DNA of 55,933 nt. Source: a virus. Below are positions 7,552 through 15,558 of the stretch, piece after piece. Numbering within the stretch: the first letter of the stretch is position 1; each line of letters begins with the position of its first letter. A program made the translations under genes and the position numbers. Under the pieces are notes generated by a model that was given only the letters and a program-made list of their open reading frames with translations, was not told the DNA's origin and searched no databases. The stretch covers positions 1 to 55,933 of the IMG/VR virus record IMGVR_UViG_3300032331_000244; one strand, given 5' to 3'.

Positions 7552-7867
7552 CATCTTTTTTCTTAACTACTTCCACGCAGTTTAGACAAATACTGCGTAG
7601 ATTGGTTTGCTCGGTGTTTTCTAAATTCCCGTCAATGTGAAACACAGTTATCTGTGTCGTAAACATACTCTTAAAACCACATAAATCACATGTGGTTTTT
7701 TTCTTGTATCCACTCTTAGTCCAATTGGCTTTGCGTGGCTTTAACTTGTTCTTTTTCCTACCACACTCATCACATATGCTTCTATAGTGAGTAATCCCCT
7801 CACGTTTGTAATTTACTGCGGTTAAATTTTTGTTACATTTTTTGCAGATAGGGCGTTGTAATAACAT
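7514..7867 (-). CDS. HNH-type zinc-binding nuclease-like protein
   Basis: A 117-residue, very basic protein with three CxxC pairs (CKKC, about residues 8-11; CDEC, 33-36; CDLC, 60-63) and a final CLNC after an 'FHIDGNLENTEQTNLRSICLNC' segment. The H-x-D-x-N ... N-L-x-x-C-x-x-C pattern is that of HNH endonucleases that use a zinc knuckle, as in small phage HNH or homing-type nucleases. Intact dNMP kinase and sheath genes flank it, so it is free-standing, not inside an intron. It overlaps the dNMP kinase gene by 38 bp at the 3' ends. A perfect TATAAATA on its own strand ends 4 nt before the ATG, implying leaderless late expression. Confidence 0.65.
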   Translation of the reverse strand: MLLQRPICKKCNKNLTAVNYKREGITHYRSICDECGRKKNKLKPRKANWTKSGYKKKTTCDLCGFKSMFTTQITVFHIDGNLENTEQTNLRSICLNCVEVVKKKDVTWRRGDLEIDY

Positions 7868-7871
7868 AATG

Positions 7872-7879
7872 TATTTATA
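7872..7879 (-). promoter_or_regulatory. Perfect T4-type late promoter, 4 nt before the HNH gene
   Basis: The minus strand reads TATAAATA (7879-7872), then four bases, then ATG (7867). The expected T4-type start lies five or six bases past the octamer, i.e. at the first or second base of the ATG, so the transcript would have no leader. Confidence 0.65.
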
Positions 7880-7884
7880 GTGGA

Positions 7885-7916
7885 ACCTTCGAAGGTACGG
7901 TTATACCGACTTTTTT
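7885..7916. terminator. Palindrome and hairpin with T-tract between the HNH and sheath genes
   Basis: ACCTTCGAAGGT (7885-7896) is a perfect 12-bp palindrome. It is followed by CGGT-tat-ACCG (7898-7908) and, after two bases, six T residues (7911-7916). The second element looks like a short rightward terminator. It would protect the sheath late promoter at 7926 from upstream transcription and reduce antisense reading through HNH. The stem is only 4 bp, so efficiency is doubtful. Confidence 0.35.
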
Positions 7917-7925
7917 GATTTTATT

Positions 7926-7933
7926 CATAAATA
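7926..7933 (+). promoter_or_regulatory. Late promoter (CATAAATA) for the tail sheath gene
   Basis: CATAAATA lies 52 nt before the sheath ATG, one base off TATAAATA. A small hairpin AGGTT-gta-AACCT (7947-7959) and an AAAGGA ribosome site (7972-7977) follow. Confidence 0.5.
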
Positions 7934-7985
7934 ATAGTATGCAATTAGGTTGTAAACCTCAAAATTTTACTAAAGGAAAAATAAA

Positions 7986-10900
7986 ATGGCATTAACATCA
8001 CCAGGCGTAGAAGTCACAATCATTGATCAAAGTCAATACTTACCAGCAGCCGGCGGCGGCGTACCACTTGTAGTATTTGCTACAGCACAAAACAAATCTA
8101 ATCCTTCGAAAACAGGTGTAGCACCGGGTACCACTGCTGCAAATGCAGGTAAATTGTATCAAATGACAAGTCAAAAAGATTTGGTAGACTTTTATGGTAC
8201 ACCTTTCTTCTATTCAACAACAAACGGAACACCTATTCAAGGTTACGAATTAAACGAATATGGCTTATTAGCTGCATATTCAGCATTAGGTATTACTAAT
8301 CGTATATATTGCTTACGTGCAGATATAGATTTATCTGCATATGTTGGTGCTGTTGGAAGACCAACTGGTGCTCCAGCAGATGGTTTATACTGGTTAGATA
8401 GTACTACAAGTACCTGGGGTATATTTCAATTTAGTGCTACTAGAAATAATGGTCGTGGAGGGTTTGTTGAAGTATCTCCTATTCTAATTAGTGATGAGAC
8501 TCAAACTATAGCAGGTGTGCCATTAGACAGTATTGGTAATATAGGCGACTATGCTGTAGTTACTATAGAACCATTAATATATCCGGCAAAACAACAGTAT
8601 TACTTCAAAGGATTTGATAATAGTTGGCATGGTCTTGGTACTCCAGGTTGGTCAGGGCAATGGCCTACTATACAAGGTACTGCATCTAATCCTACATTAA
8701 ATGTAGGTGATGTTTTTAGAATTAATATAAATGGTCAAACTACTTTCAACGTACAAGTTCCGGCTTCACCAAATAATACTGTATTCGGTGTTGCAAATGC
8801 AATTAATGACTTAGCTGCTGCATATGTTAGTGCTGATGTAGTAAGCGGAAAATTAGTTATATATTCTAAAACACCTAATCCAGGTAATACATATTTAGGA
8901 GTAGCAAATATTACAGGTACTCCATTAACTGCGTTGGGTATACCTCTAAGAAATTACTTTGCTCCATTAGTATCATACGGTACTTCAGCGCAACAACCAT
9001 TGTGGACTAGCACTGCAACAGCTCCTCACCCAACTGGTTCAGTATGGATTAAAATGGGCAGTTCTGGAAACGGTCAAGTACCAGTGATGTCACAATACAA
9101 CGCTACCTCAGGCGCTTGGATAACAAAAAATGTAACTTTAGCATTAAATGATTGGACAGCAACTAGTAGATTAGATGCAACTGGTGGTAGTCTAATACCA
9201 GTAGGAACAATCTATGGTCAATATAATTTTAACAATGGTTATAATAATGTTGCAACTCCTACTTTTTATAGAGTAAGATCAGCAGTTGGCCCAACTATAG
9301 TAACAGGTAATACTACCCCTACTACGTTTGTTCCAGCTTTTAGTTTAGCGGCAGCTAGTATATTTGTTCAAGTAAGTGTCCCTAGCAGTTCTACTTTATC
9401 TAGTACATATACAGTTAGTGTTAACACTGGTGCTACTGTCAGTCAATTTATAACAGCTTGGACTGCTGCAGGTATACCTTACACTAGCATAGGTACAAAT
9501 GACAATGGAGAAATCGTACTATCTCACACTGAAGGTGGAGAAATTATGATGAATGACTTTATTAGAACAGCAGGAGCAAATCAAGGATTTAGTAGCGGAT
9601 TGATAGAACAAGCTGGATTTGTTGCGGGTGAGAATTGCAGATATAGTTCACCAATATCACAGTCATTCTTGAGTCTAGCAACTACTAACATAACTGATCC
9701 AGCAAGTGCTGGGACTGGTGCTACAGTTAATGTAACCATTAACGACGGTATCTATATGCTAACTGGTACTGGTGTTGGTAATAGTGCAGGCACAGGGTAT
9801 GTGGTTGGTGATTTAGTACTAGTAGACGGCGCATTATTAGGCGGTGTTTCGGGTACTAATGATTTGACATATGTTGTAACAACAGTAAATGGTTCAGGTG
9901 GAGTAACAGGTTTTAGTTACTACGATGGATTTGGTAGTGGTGACTTCGGTGTTCTTTTAAGTAACTGGGCAACACTAACTAATTATCGTGTTAACGAAGG
10001 TGCACCAGTAGCACTTCCTCCAAACAACACCCCATGGTATTGGAGTGTTGCTGACCAAGTTGACATCATGGTTCAAGCTAACGGTCAATGGAATGGTTAC
10101 AGAAATATCAATTACGATAGTTCTGGACAACCCCAACCAAGCGGAACTAATGCAACTGATCCAAATGGCCCTATCATTAGCGCAAGTGAACCAACTACTC
10201 AAAGTGACGATACGGCTTTAGTATACGGTGATTTGTGGATAGATACTAGTAATTTAGAACTGTTCCCATTAATTAGTCGTTGGGAAAGTGTAGATGACAA
10301 AGACATGTGGGTATTGATTGATAATAGTAATCAAACTAGTCCAACTGGTGTATTGTTTGCAGACGCACGTTGGGCTGGCAACGGAACAACAAACGTAGCA
10401 GATGATCCTATCCCAACAATCAAGAGTTTATTAACTAGTGATTACTTAGATTTGGATGCTCCGAATCCAGACTTATACCCAGAAGGTATGTTGTTATTCA
10501 ACACACGCCGTTCGGGATATAATGTTAAGGAATTTAAAGCAGATTATTTCAATAGTTTTAATTTCCCTGATCAATCTCTACCATTAGAGAAAGCAACATG
10601 GTTAACCGTAAGTGGACTACAATCAAATGGTAGTCCATATATGGGGCGTAAAGCACAACGTCAAATGGTTGTAAAAGCATTGCGTTCAGTTATTGATACT
10701 AATACTGAGATTCGTGATGAAGATAACTTCTTTACTTTGATGGCTACACCAGCTTATCCTGAAACACAACCTAACATGGTTGTATTGAATGCAGATCGTG
10801 GAGAAACATGCTATATCTTAGGTGATACACCAATGAGATTGCCTGCTAATGCAACTGCAATTCAAGCATGGGCTACTAATGCCGCAGGTGCTACAAGCAC

Positions 10901-11585
10901 AGGTGAAGAAGGATGTGTAACACGTAATACATACTTAGGATTGTTCTATCCAAGTGGAATTGCCCCTGACTTATCAGGTAATTTAGTTGCAGTACCTCCA
11001 AGTCACATGATGTTACGTACATTCTTACGTAATGATCAAATTGCTTATCCTTGGTTTGCAGCAGCAGGTACACGTAGAGGTAATATTGACAATGCTACAA
11101 ATATTGGTTATATTGATTTAACAACCGGCGAATTCATAACTATTAAAAATAGAATTGGATTACGTGATGTATTGTATATCAACTTTATCAATCCATTAAC
11201 ATTCTTTACTGGCATTGGCTTACTAAATTACGGCAACAAGACAAGTTACAATAGTTCTAGTGCATTAGATAGAACTAACGTAGCACGATTAATTGCGTAT
11301 GTACGTAGACAATTAACTTTAGCAACAAGACCGTTTGTATTTGAACCTAATGATGCATTAACTCGCAATCAAATTCAAGGTGTTGTTCAAACATTAATGG
11401 TTGATTTAGTTGCAAAACGTGGTATATATGACTATCTAGTTATATGTGATGCAAGTAATAATACACCTGCAAGAATAGATAGGAATGAACTTTGGGTAGA
11501 CGTAGCAATTGAGCCAGTAAAAGCGGCTGAATTTATTTACATTCCGGTTCGTGTGTTAAACACAGGTGAGATAGCATCATTATAA
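7986..11585 (+). CDS. 18: Contractile tail sheath protein, T4 gp18-like, greatly enlarged
   Basis: The first residues (MALTSPGVEVTIIDQS) are the standard start of T4-like sheath proteins. The last ~320 residues (about 881-1199) carry the conserved sheath C-terminal region: 'GRKAQRQMVVKALRS', the 'VVPPS-like' AVPPSHMMLRTF stretch, 'NRIGLRDVLYINFINPL', 'YVRRQLTLATRPFVFEPND' and a final 'VDVAIEPVKAAEFIYIPV'. Sheath subunits stack around the tube and contract to drive it into the cell. T4 gp18 has 659 residues; this one has 1199. The extra ~500 residues form a Gly/Thr/Ser-rich beta region (about 120-870) with repeated 'GDLWIDTS' and 'GSVWIKMG'-type turns that probably decorate the outside of the sheath. 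A late promoter lies upstream and a strong terminator follows. Confidence 0.9.
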   Translation: MALTSPGVEVTIIDQSQYLPAAGGGVPLVVFATAQNKSNPSKTGVAPGTTAANAGKLYQMTSQKDLVDFYGTPFFYSTTNGTPIQGYELNEYGLLAAYSALGITNRIYCLRADIDLSAYVGAVGRPTGAPADGLYWLDSTTSTWGIFQFSATRNNGRGGFVEVSPILISDETQTIAGVPLDSIGNIGDYAVVTIEPLIYPAKQQYYFKGFDNSWHGLGTPGWSGQWPTIQGTASNPTLNVGDVFRININGQTTFNVQVPASPNNTVFGVANAINDLAAAYVSADVVSGKLVIYSKTPNPGNTYLGVANITGTPLTALGIPLRNYFAPLVSYGTSAQQPLWTSTATAPHPTGSVWIKMGSSGNGQVPVMSQYNATSGAWITKNVTLALNDWTATSRLDATGGSLIPVGTIYGQYNFNNGYNNVATPTFYRVRSAVGPTIVTGNTTPTTFVPAFSLAAASIFVQVSVPSSSTLSSTYTVSVNTGATVSQFITAWTAAGIPYTSIGTNDNGEIVLSHTEGGEIMMNDFIRTAGANQGFSSGLIEQAGFVAGENCRYSSPISQSFLSLATTNITDPASAGTGATVNVTINDGIYMLTGTGVGNSAGTGYVVGDLVLVDGALLGGVSGTNDLTYVVTTVNGSGGVTGFSYYDGFGSGDFGVLLSNWATLTNYRVNEGAPVALPPNNTPWYWSVADQVDIMVQANGQWNGYRNINYDSSGQPQPSGTNATDPNGPIISASEPTTQSDDTALVYGDLWIDTSNLELFPLISRWESVDDKDMWVLIDNSNQTSPTGVLFADARWAGNGTTNVADDPIPTIKSLLTSDYLDLDAPNPDLYPEGMLLFNTRRSGYNVKEFKADYFNSFNFPDQSLPLEKATWLTVSGLQSNGSPYMGRKAQRQMVVKALRSVIDTNTEIRDEDNFFTLMATPAYPETQPNMVVLNADRGETCYILGDTPMRLPANATAIQAWATNAAGATSTGEEGCVTRNTYLGLFYPSGIAPDLSGNLVAVPPSHMMLRTFLRNDQIAYPWFAAAGTRRGNIDNATNIGYIDLTTGEFITIKNRIGLRDVLYINFINPLTFFTGIGLLNYGNKTSYNSSSALDRTNVARLIAYVRRQLTLATRPFVFEPNDALTRNQIQGVVQTLMVDLVAKRGIYDYLVICDASNNTPARIDRNELWVDVAIEPVKAAEFIYIPVRVLNTGEIASL

Positions 11586-11592
11586 TAAAATA

Positions 11593-11624
11593 AGATAACC
11601 CCTTAGGGGGTTATCTGTTTATTT
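11593..11624 (+). terminator. Rho-independent terminator after the tail sheath gene
   Basis: AGATAACCCC (11593-11602) pairs exactly with GGGGTTATCT (11607-11616) over a 4-nt loop, followed by GTTTATTT. It starts 8 nt after the sheath stop and is followed at once by a new late promoter, so sheath and tube genes are separately tunable. Confidence 0.85.
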
Positions 11625-11626
11625 AA

Positions 11627-11634
11627 GATAAATA
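11627..11634 (+). promoter_or_regulatory. Late promoter for the tail tube gene
   Basis: GATAAATA lies 22 nt before the gp19 ATG (11657), with a strong AGGAG ribosome site (11643-11647) in the short leader. It is placed directly after the sheath terminator. Confidence 0.65.
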
Positions 11635-11656
11635 AGATTAACAGGAGAAACATAAA

Positions 11657-12289
11657 ATGGCAACAGCCTCACAATCATTGTTCAACATGACAGTAGCATC
11701 TGATAATGCCGGTGGCAATCAGGGCTTACTAATGCCAAAACTACAGTTCAGATTCAGAGTTAACTTTTTGAATTTTGGAACAAACACAAGTTCAGTTGAA
11801 TTAACTAAACAAGTTATTGACTGCGCTAGACCAAACGTACAGTTTCAAGAAATTACATTACCAATTTACAACTCAACAATGTATTTGGCTGGTAAAGCCA
11901 CATGGCAAACATTGCCTATCAACATTCGTGATGATGCTTCAAATACTGTAGCTAAACTAGTTGGTCAACAATTGCAGAAGCAAATGGACTTTGTTGAACA
12001 AGCAAGTGCAGCTACTGGTCAAGACTATAAGTTCCAAACTAATATTGAAATACTAGACGGTGGCAATGGTGCTGCTGCTCCTATTGTATTAGAAACTTGG
12101 GAATTATATGGTTGTTTCTTGCAAACAGTAAACTATAACACTTTGAACTATGCTACCAGTGACGCAGTAACAATTGCATTGACATTACGTTTTGATAACG
12201 CAATTCAATCTCCAATTGGAGCTGGTGTTGGTGCTAGTATCGGTAGAACAATTGGTTCAATTGCTACTGGTATTGGTGGTTCACTATAA
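11657..12289 (+). CDS. 19: Tail tube protein, T4 gp19-like
   Basis: A 210-residue tube subunit. The features expected of gp19 are visible: 'PKLQFRFRVNFLNFG' at about residue 27 starting the tube beta-sandwich, 'VIDCARPNVQFQEITLPIYNSTMYLAGKATWQTLPINIRDD' through the centre, and 'ILDGG...VLETWELYGCFLQTVNYNTLNYATSDAVTIALTLRFDNA' near the end. Hexameric rings of this protein form the channel through which DNA passes. It is somewhat longer than T4 gp19 (163 aa) and has a hydrophobic Gly-rich tail (about residues 186-210). It follows the sheath gene as in T4 and is expressed from its own late promoter with the best ribosome site in the region. Confidence 0.88.
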   Translation: MATASQSLFNMTVASDNAGGNQGLLMPKLQFRFRVNFLNFGTNTSSVELTKQVIDCARPNVQFQEITLPIYNSTMYLAGKATWQTLPINIRDDASNTVAKLVGQQLQKQMDFVEQASAATGQDYKFQTNIEILDGGNGAAAPIVLETWELYGCFLQTVNYNTLNYATSDAVTIALTLRFDNAIQSPIGAGVGASIGRTIGSIATGIGGSL

Positions 12290-12317
12290 GAACTACACTA
12301 CTATAAAAATCTAGTAT

Positions 12318-13589
12318 ATGGCTGGATTTATTCAGAACTTACTACAGGACGCTGCCGGAACATTTTTCGGTGGCGATTTCCTTCGTGATTACATACATGC
12401 TGCTAAAACTTTTAGACCTAATGCATATCAAAATGCACCTAAATTTAAATATCTATTTCATACGTATTTTGATATAAATGCTGAAGCATTCCCTGAAGCG
12501 GTCAACAATAATTATGGAATAATGGTAAAAACTGTCAAATTACCTAGCTTTACATTTGACACTGTTACATTGAATCAATATAATCGTAAAAGAATTATAC
12601 AAACAAAAATAAAATATGACCCTATTGATATTACTTTCCATGATGATAATGGAAGTGGATTAAACTCACCAAATCAAGGTGGAACTATTCGTGCTATGTG
12701 GAAAGCATATTATAATTACTATTATGCTGACGGCAGAAAACCACAAGTAATATTTCAAGGTACTAGAGGTGGAGCCGGAACTCCACAGCAAGTTGGTGGA
12801 GGTGTGATAGCTACTGCAACTGATGCTAATTATAATTCAAGAACACAGTATCAACCTTCTATAACAGGCAGTGATGATTGGGGTTATATAGGAGATACAA
12901 CAAATGCCGCTGGACAAAAAATACCTTTCTTTAAAAATATAACTGTGTTTGGTTTTAACCAACATAATTTTGTAGCGTACACATTAATTAATCCTATCAT
13001 AACTAGATTTGGTCATGATACGTATGATTATGCACAGGGCAATGGTACTATGCAACATAACATGACATTAGATTATGAGACTGTAGCATACAATGAAGGT
13101 GCAATAGATGGACAAAATCCAAATAACATAGTTACTGGATTTGGTTCTAATGAAAACTATGATAGATATGTAAGTCCTATTGCAAGACCTGGATCAAATG
13201 CAACCATATTAGGACCCAATGGTCTAACTGATGGTGTAGGAGGTGCTATGAGTAGATTTGCACAAGGTGATATATTAGGTGGAATTCAAGCAGCAGGTAC
13301 TACATACAATACTTTTAAAAATACTAACGTATTAAACATTGCAAAGTCAGAAGCAGTGAGCGGATTGTTAGGTGCAATTCAAGGAACACCCAACAGAAAT
13401 GTAAATGTAGCAACTCCTATATTTGGTGCTACATCTCAACTAATAGGAACGGCTGGTTCATCACTCAATGGAATAGCACAATCTGCAATACAATTAGGCC
13501 GGCGTGTTGCTGGAACACAAGTTCCTGGTGCCCCTACAACAAGTAATACAGTTACTGGTGGAAGAAATAGTAATCTAACTATTGATTGA
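12318..13589 (+). CDS. Tail-tube-family virion protein (tube or tube-initiator related)
   Basis: A 423-residue protein whose first ~230 residues follow the gp19/gp54 tube fold pattern. 'APKFKYLFHTYFDIN' (about 41-55) is followed by 'YGIMVKTVKLPSFTFDTVTLNQYNRKRIIQTKIKYDPIDITFHDD', then a WKAYYNYYYADG helix and, around residue 207, 'FFKNITVFGFNQHNF'. In T4 the initiator gp54 and gp48 use this fold to start tube assembly on the baseplate. T4-like aquatic phages carry a protein of this type next to gp19. The remaining ~190 residues are Gly/Asn/Ala-rich and low in complexity, perhaps an extended or disordered arm. A baseplate tube-initiator role is possible, as is a second tube-like protein elsewhere in the tail. 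Confidence 0.6.
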   Translation: MAGFIQNLLQDAAGTFFGGDFLRDYIHAAKTFRPNAYQNAPKFKYLFHTYFDINAEAFPEAVNNNYGIMVKTVKLPSFTFDTVTLNQYNRKRIIQTKIKYDPIDITFHDDNGSGLNSPNQGGTIRAMWKAYYNYYYADGRKPQVIFQGTRGGAGTPQQVGGGVIATATDANYNSRTQYQPSITGSDDWGYIGDTTNAAGQKIPFFKNITVFGFNQHNFVAYTLINPIITRFGHDTYDYAQGNGTMQHNMTLDYETVAYNEGAIDGQNPNNIVTGFGSNENYDRYVSPIARPGSNATILGPNGLTDGVGGAMSRFAQGDILGGIQAAGTTYNTFKNTNVLNIAKSEAVSGLLGAIQGTPNRNVNVATPIFGATSQLIGTAGSSLNGIAQSAIQLGRRVAGTQVPGAPTTSNTVTGGRNSNLTID

Positions 13590-13595
13590 TAAATA
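13588..13595 (+). promoter_or_regulatory. Late promoter, 4 nt before the next ATG
   Basis: GATAAATA overlaps the last bases of the preceding gene (stop TGA at 13587-13589). Four bases separate it from the ATG at 13600, so a T4-type start would fall at the start codon. No Shine-Dalgarno sequence is present. Confidence 0.55.
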
Positions 13596-13599
13596 AAAT

Positions 13600-13959
13600 A
13601 TGGCACAAATAATAGATAACAAAACATCAACCGATAGAACAATACAAATTTTTGATTCGTTTTATTCATTTAACACAATTGTTAATGCTAACGAATATGA
13701 TATTGTTCATTCTTATTTTATATCAAAATGTGACACTGTTAAAATAGCAGATAATTTTACTGCGGCATTATTTAGAATAGCACAAGAAACACAAATATAC
13801 ATCCTTGATTTGCTAGGTCAAATTAAAGGAAAAACTACAATGGAATTAAATCAAATACTTGCATATTATTTGAATAGTTTCAAAAGTAAAACAACATTGT
13901 ATGGTGTTAGTATAGCACCTAGACCAAATCAACCTATTGCACGGAACATAGTTCAATAA
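13600..13959 (+). CDS. Conserved small virion-associated protein of unknown function
   Basis: A 119-residue protein with an N-terminal 'DRTIQIFDSFYSFNTIVNANEYDIVHSYF' motif, a central helix 'NFTAALFRIAQETQIYILDLLGQI' and a C-terminal 'ILAYYLNSFKSKTTLYGV' segment. I associate this pattern with a short protein that sits beside gp19 and gp4 in T4-like phages of aquatic bacteria and has no established function. No enzyme motif or membrane segment is visible. Its position between tube-family and head-completion genes suggests a structural or assembly role. It appears to be translated from a leaderless late transcript. Confidence 0.65.
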   Translation: MAQIIDNKTSTDRTIQIFDSFYSFNTIVNANEYDIVHSYFISKCDTVKIADNFTAALFRIAQETQIYILDLLGQIKGKTTMELNQILAYYLNSFKSKTTLYGVSIAPRPNQPIARNIVQ

Positions 13960-13961
13960 TC

Positions 13962-14399
13962 ATGGGTAACTGGGCACAAGGTATATTTATTCCTAAAAAC
14001 CCACAAAAGTATGTAGGTAAGCATAAACCTAAATATCGTTCAGGGTGGGAACTAACATTCATGACCTTCTGTGATAGCCATAAAAATGTTACACATTGGG
14101 CAAGTGAATCTATGTCAATCCCCTATCGTAGCCCATTAGATGGCAAAATGCATATGTACATACCAGACTTCTTTGTTGTATATCAAAACAAGTACGGTAA
14201 ACAACTAGCAGAAGTAGTAGAAATTAAACCTAAAAAACAAAGTCTAATTGAAAGCAGAGTAGCAAGTGCAAGAGACCGTGCTGTAGTAGCGGTTAATCAT
14301 GCTAAATGGCAATCAGCAATGGCATATTGTAAAATGCAAGGCTTTACATTTAGAGTAATCACAGAGGATGACCTTTTTAGAAACGGTACACGAAAGTAA
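13962..14399 (+). CDS. 4: Head-completion nuclease, T4 gp4-like
   Basis: A 145-residue protein of the gp4 (gp50/65) head-completion family. It starts MGNWAQGIFIPKNPQKYVGK and carries 'YRSGWELTFMTFCD' (about 25-38), PDF at 68-70 and EIKPKK at 87-92. The Pro-Asp plus Glu-x-Lys arrangement is the restriction-nuclease-like PD-(D/E)xK core seen in this family and in TnsA. In T4 the product is needed at a late step of head maturation, before or while the tail joins, perhaps trimming DNA at the portal. It starts 2 nt after the upstream stop, so it is coupled to the previous gene. Confidence 0.85.
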   Translation: MGNWAQGIFIPKNPQKYVGKHKPKYRSGWELTFMTFCDSHKNVTHWASESMSIPYRSPLDGKMHMYIPDFFVVYQNKYGKQLAEVVEIKPKKQSLIESRVASARDRAVVAVNHAKWQSAMAYCKMQGFTFRVITEDDLFRNGTRK

Positions 14400-14406
14400 C
14401 TAAATA
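14399..14406 (+). promoter_or_regulatory. Late promoter variant ACTAAATA, 5 nt before the terminase ATG
   Basis: ACTAAATA is followed by CTTTT and then ATG at 14412, placing the expected start of transcription on the A of the start codon. The octamer begins on the last base of the gp4 gene. No ribosome site precedes the ATG. Confidence 0.5.
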
Positions 14407-14411
14407 CTTTT

Positions 14412-14888
14412 ATGACCAAAAAACTAGAAGAACTTTTTGAACTTCCCCAAGACGATATAGACAGCTTGGCAAAACCAACCCCAGACAATGCACAGGAAAT
14501 CACCACTGAAGCATTAGATAGTCTATCAAAAATAGAACAAGCATTGCCCCAAGTACGTGGCTTAGAAGCTGCGGATGACGAGATGGATAGTCTTGCTACA
14601 TTGGCACAAGATAGCTACAAAGACTTGATGGATTTAGGGATGCAAGTTGATAGCAGATATGCTAGTGAAATATTTAATGTTGCCGGAACAATGCTCGGAC
14701 ATGCTATTACAGCAAAGACTGCTAAATTAAATAAGAAGTTAAAGATGATTGATTTGCAATTGAAAAAAGCACAATTAGATCAAAAAGAAGCAAATAGAGA
14801 AAAAGAAATAGAAGCTACCCCAATGGGTGAAGGTAGGGAACTTGATAGAAACGAGTTGCTTAAGATGTTGGCAGCAAAATCCGACTAA
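14412..14888 (+). CDS. 16: Small terminase subunit, T4 gp16-like
   Basis: A 158-residue acidic, highly helical protein. The central region 'DDEMDSLATLAQDSYKDLMDLGMQ...SEIFNVAGTMLGHAITAKTAKLNKKLKMIDLQLKKAQL' (about residues 55-118) has the length, helix pattern and coiled-coil character of the gp16 core, and it ends in a charged tail. In T4 gp16 oligomerises and regulates the large terminase gp17 during concatemer recognition and packaging. The large subunit is not in this window. It sits between gp4 and a capsid-targeted-looking protein. It lacks a Shine-Dalgarno sequence and has a late promoter 5 nt upstream. The fold match is by pattern rather than identity. Confidence 0.7.
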   Translation: MTKKLEELFELPQDDIDSLAKPTPDNAQEITTEALDSLSKIEQALPQVRGLEAADDEMDSLATLAQDSYKDLMDLGMQVDSRYASEIFNVAGTMLGHAITAKTAKLNKKLKMIDLQLKKAQLDQKEANREKEIEATPMGEGRELDRNELLKMLAAKSD

Positions 14889-14891
14889 AAA

Positions 14892-14899
14892 GATAAATA
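14892..14899 (+). promoter_or_regulatory. Late promoter for the 14919 gene
   Basis: GATAAATA lies 3 nt after the gp16 stop and 19 nt before the next ATG, with AGGA (14908-14911) as ribosome site. A T4-type start at about 14905 gives a leader of about 14 nt. Confidence 0.6.
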
Positions 14900-14918
14900 A
14901 GATATACAGGAATAAAAC

Positions 14919-15548
14919 ATGCGAAGCCTCAAACAATACATCATGGAAAGTGTACATACTTACAACTACACTATCAAAATTGCCGGCACCATTGACAAGA
15001 ATTTTTTAGATATGTTTAAGTACAATCTAAACAAGTTTGACCCGGTGGAAATCAGTGAACCAAAAAGTACCCCAATACAGAAATCACCATATGGTTTCCC
15101 TAATTTAGAGAATGAAAGTGTAACATTGATTAAAGCTGAATTTAGATATCCAGCTACAGAACCAATGATACAACAGATTGCTCAATTGTGCGGTTACAAT
15201 GTTAATATGGTTCGCATGGTATCTACTGACTATGACGATAGCGTTGATAGTGAGATGGCTGGATATGAGAACGAAATGAGTAATAGCCCATTGCTTGACC
15301 AAGAAAAAATGGGTGAGCAACCAGATGCTAAAGCAGCAAGCAAAGCATATGGGGATTCATATCTACAATCAATCAAAGAACAAACCAAAGACAGTATGAT
15401 TGATATTCCTTACGCAGGAAAAGAAACACCGGATTCGTTTGACCCGTTCAAGCCATATTTAGATGATAAGAAGTTGGGCGATAAGAGTCCGATGAGTACT
15501 ATAAAGATGCCACCAAAGCCAAAGACTGGCGCAGCATATAACCGTTAA
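14919..15548 (+). CDS. Virion protein with a capsid-targeting-like N-terminus
   Basis: A 209-residue protein starting MRSLKQYIMES. This lines up position by position with the T4 internal-protein targeting peptide (MKTYQEFIAEA type), including the I-x-E just before the cut made by the gp21 prohead protease. The body has a conserved-looking region (about 14-75, 'YTIKIAGTIDKNFLDMFKYNLNKFDPVEISEPKSTP') and a 'TLIKAEFRYPATEPMIQQIAQLCGYNVNMVRMV' segment, followed by a disordered Ser/Lys/Pro-rich tail. Packaging into the head and cleavage after residue 10 are inferred from this motif only. It lies between the small terminase and the 889-residue internal protein candidate and probably shares a transcript with the latter, which starts 10 nt after its stop. 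Confidence 0.55.
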   Translation: MRSLKQYIMESVHTYNYTIKIAGTIDKNFLDMFKYNLNKFDPVEISEPKSTPIQKSPYGFPNLENESVTLIKAEFRYPATEPMIQQIAQLCGYNVNMVRMVSTDYDDSVDSEMAGYENEMSNSPLLDQEKMGEQPDAKAASKAYGDSYLQSIKEQTKDSMIDIPYAGKETPDSFDPFKPYLDDKKLGDKSPMSTIKMPPKPKTGAAYNR

Positions 15549-15558
15549 GGAAAAGAAA

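Noticed and set aside
7514-7867. HNH gene as part of a group I intron or intein in the sheath or kinase gene
   Set aside because: Both neighbours are complete single frames. No interrupted gene or splice-like structure is visible.
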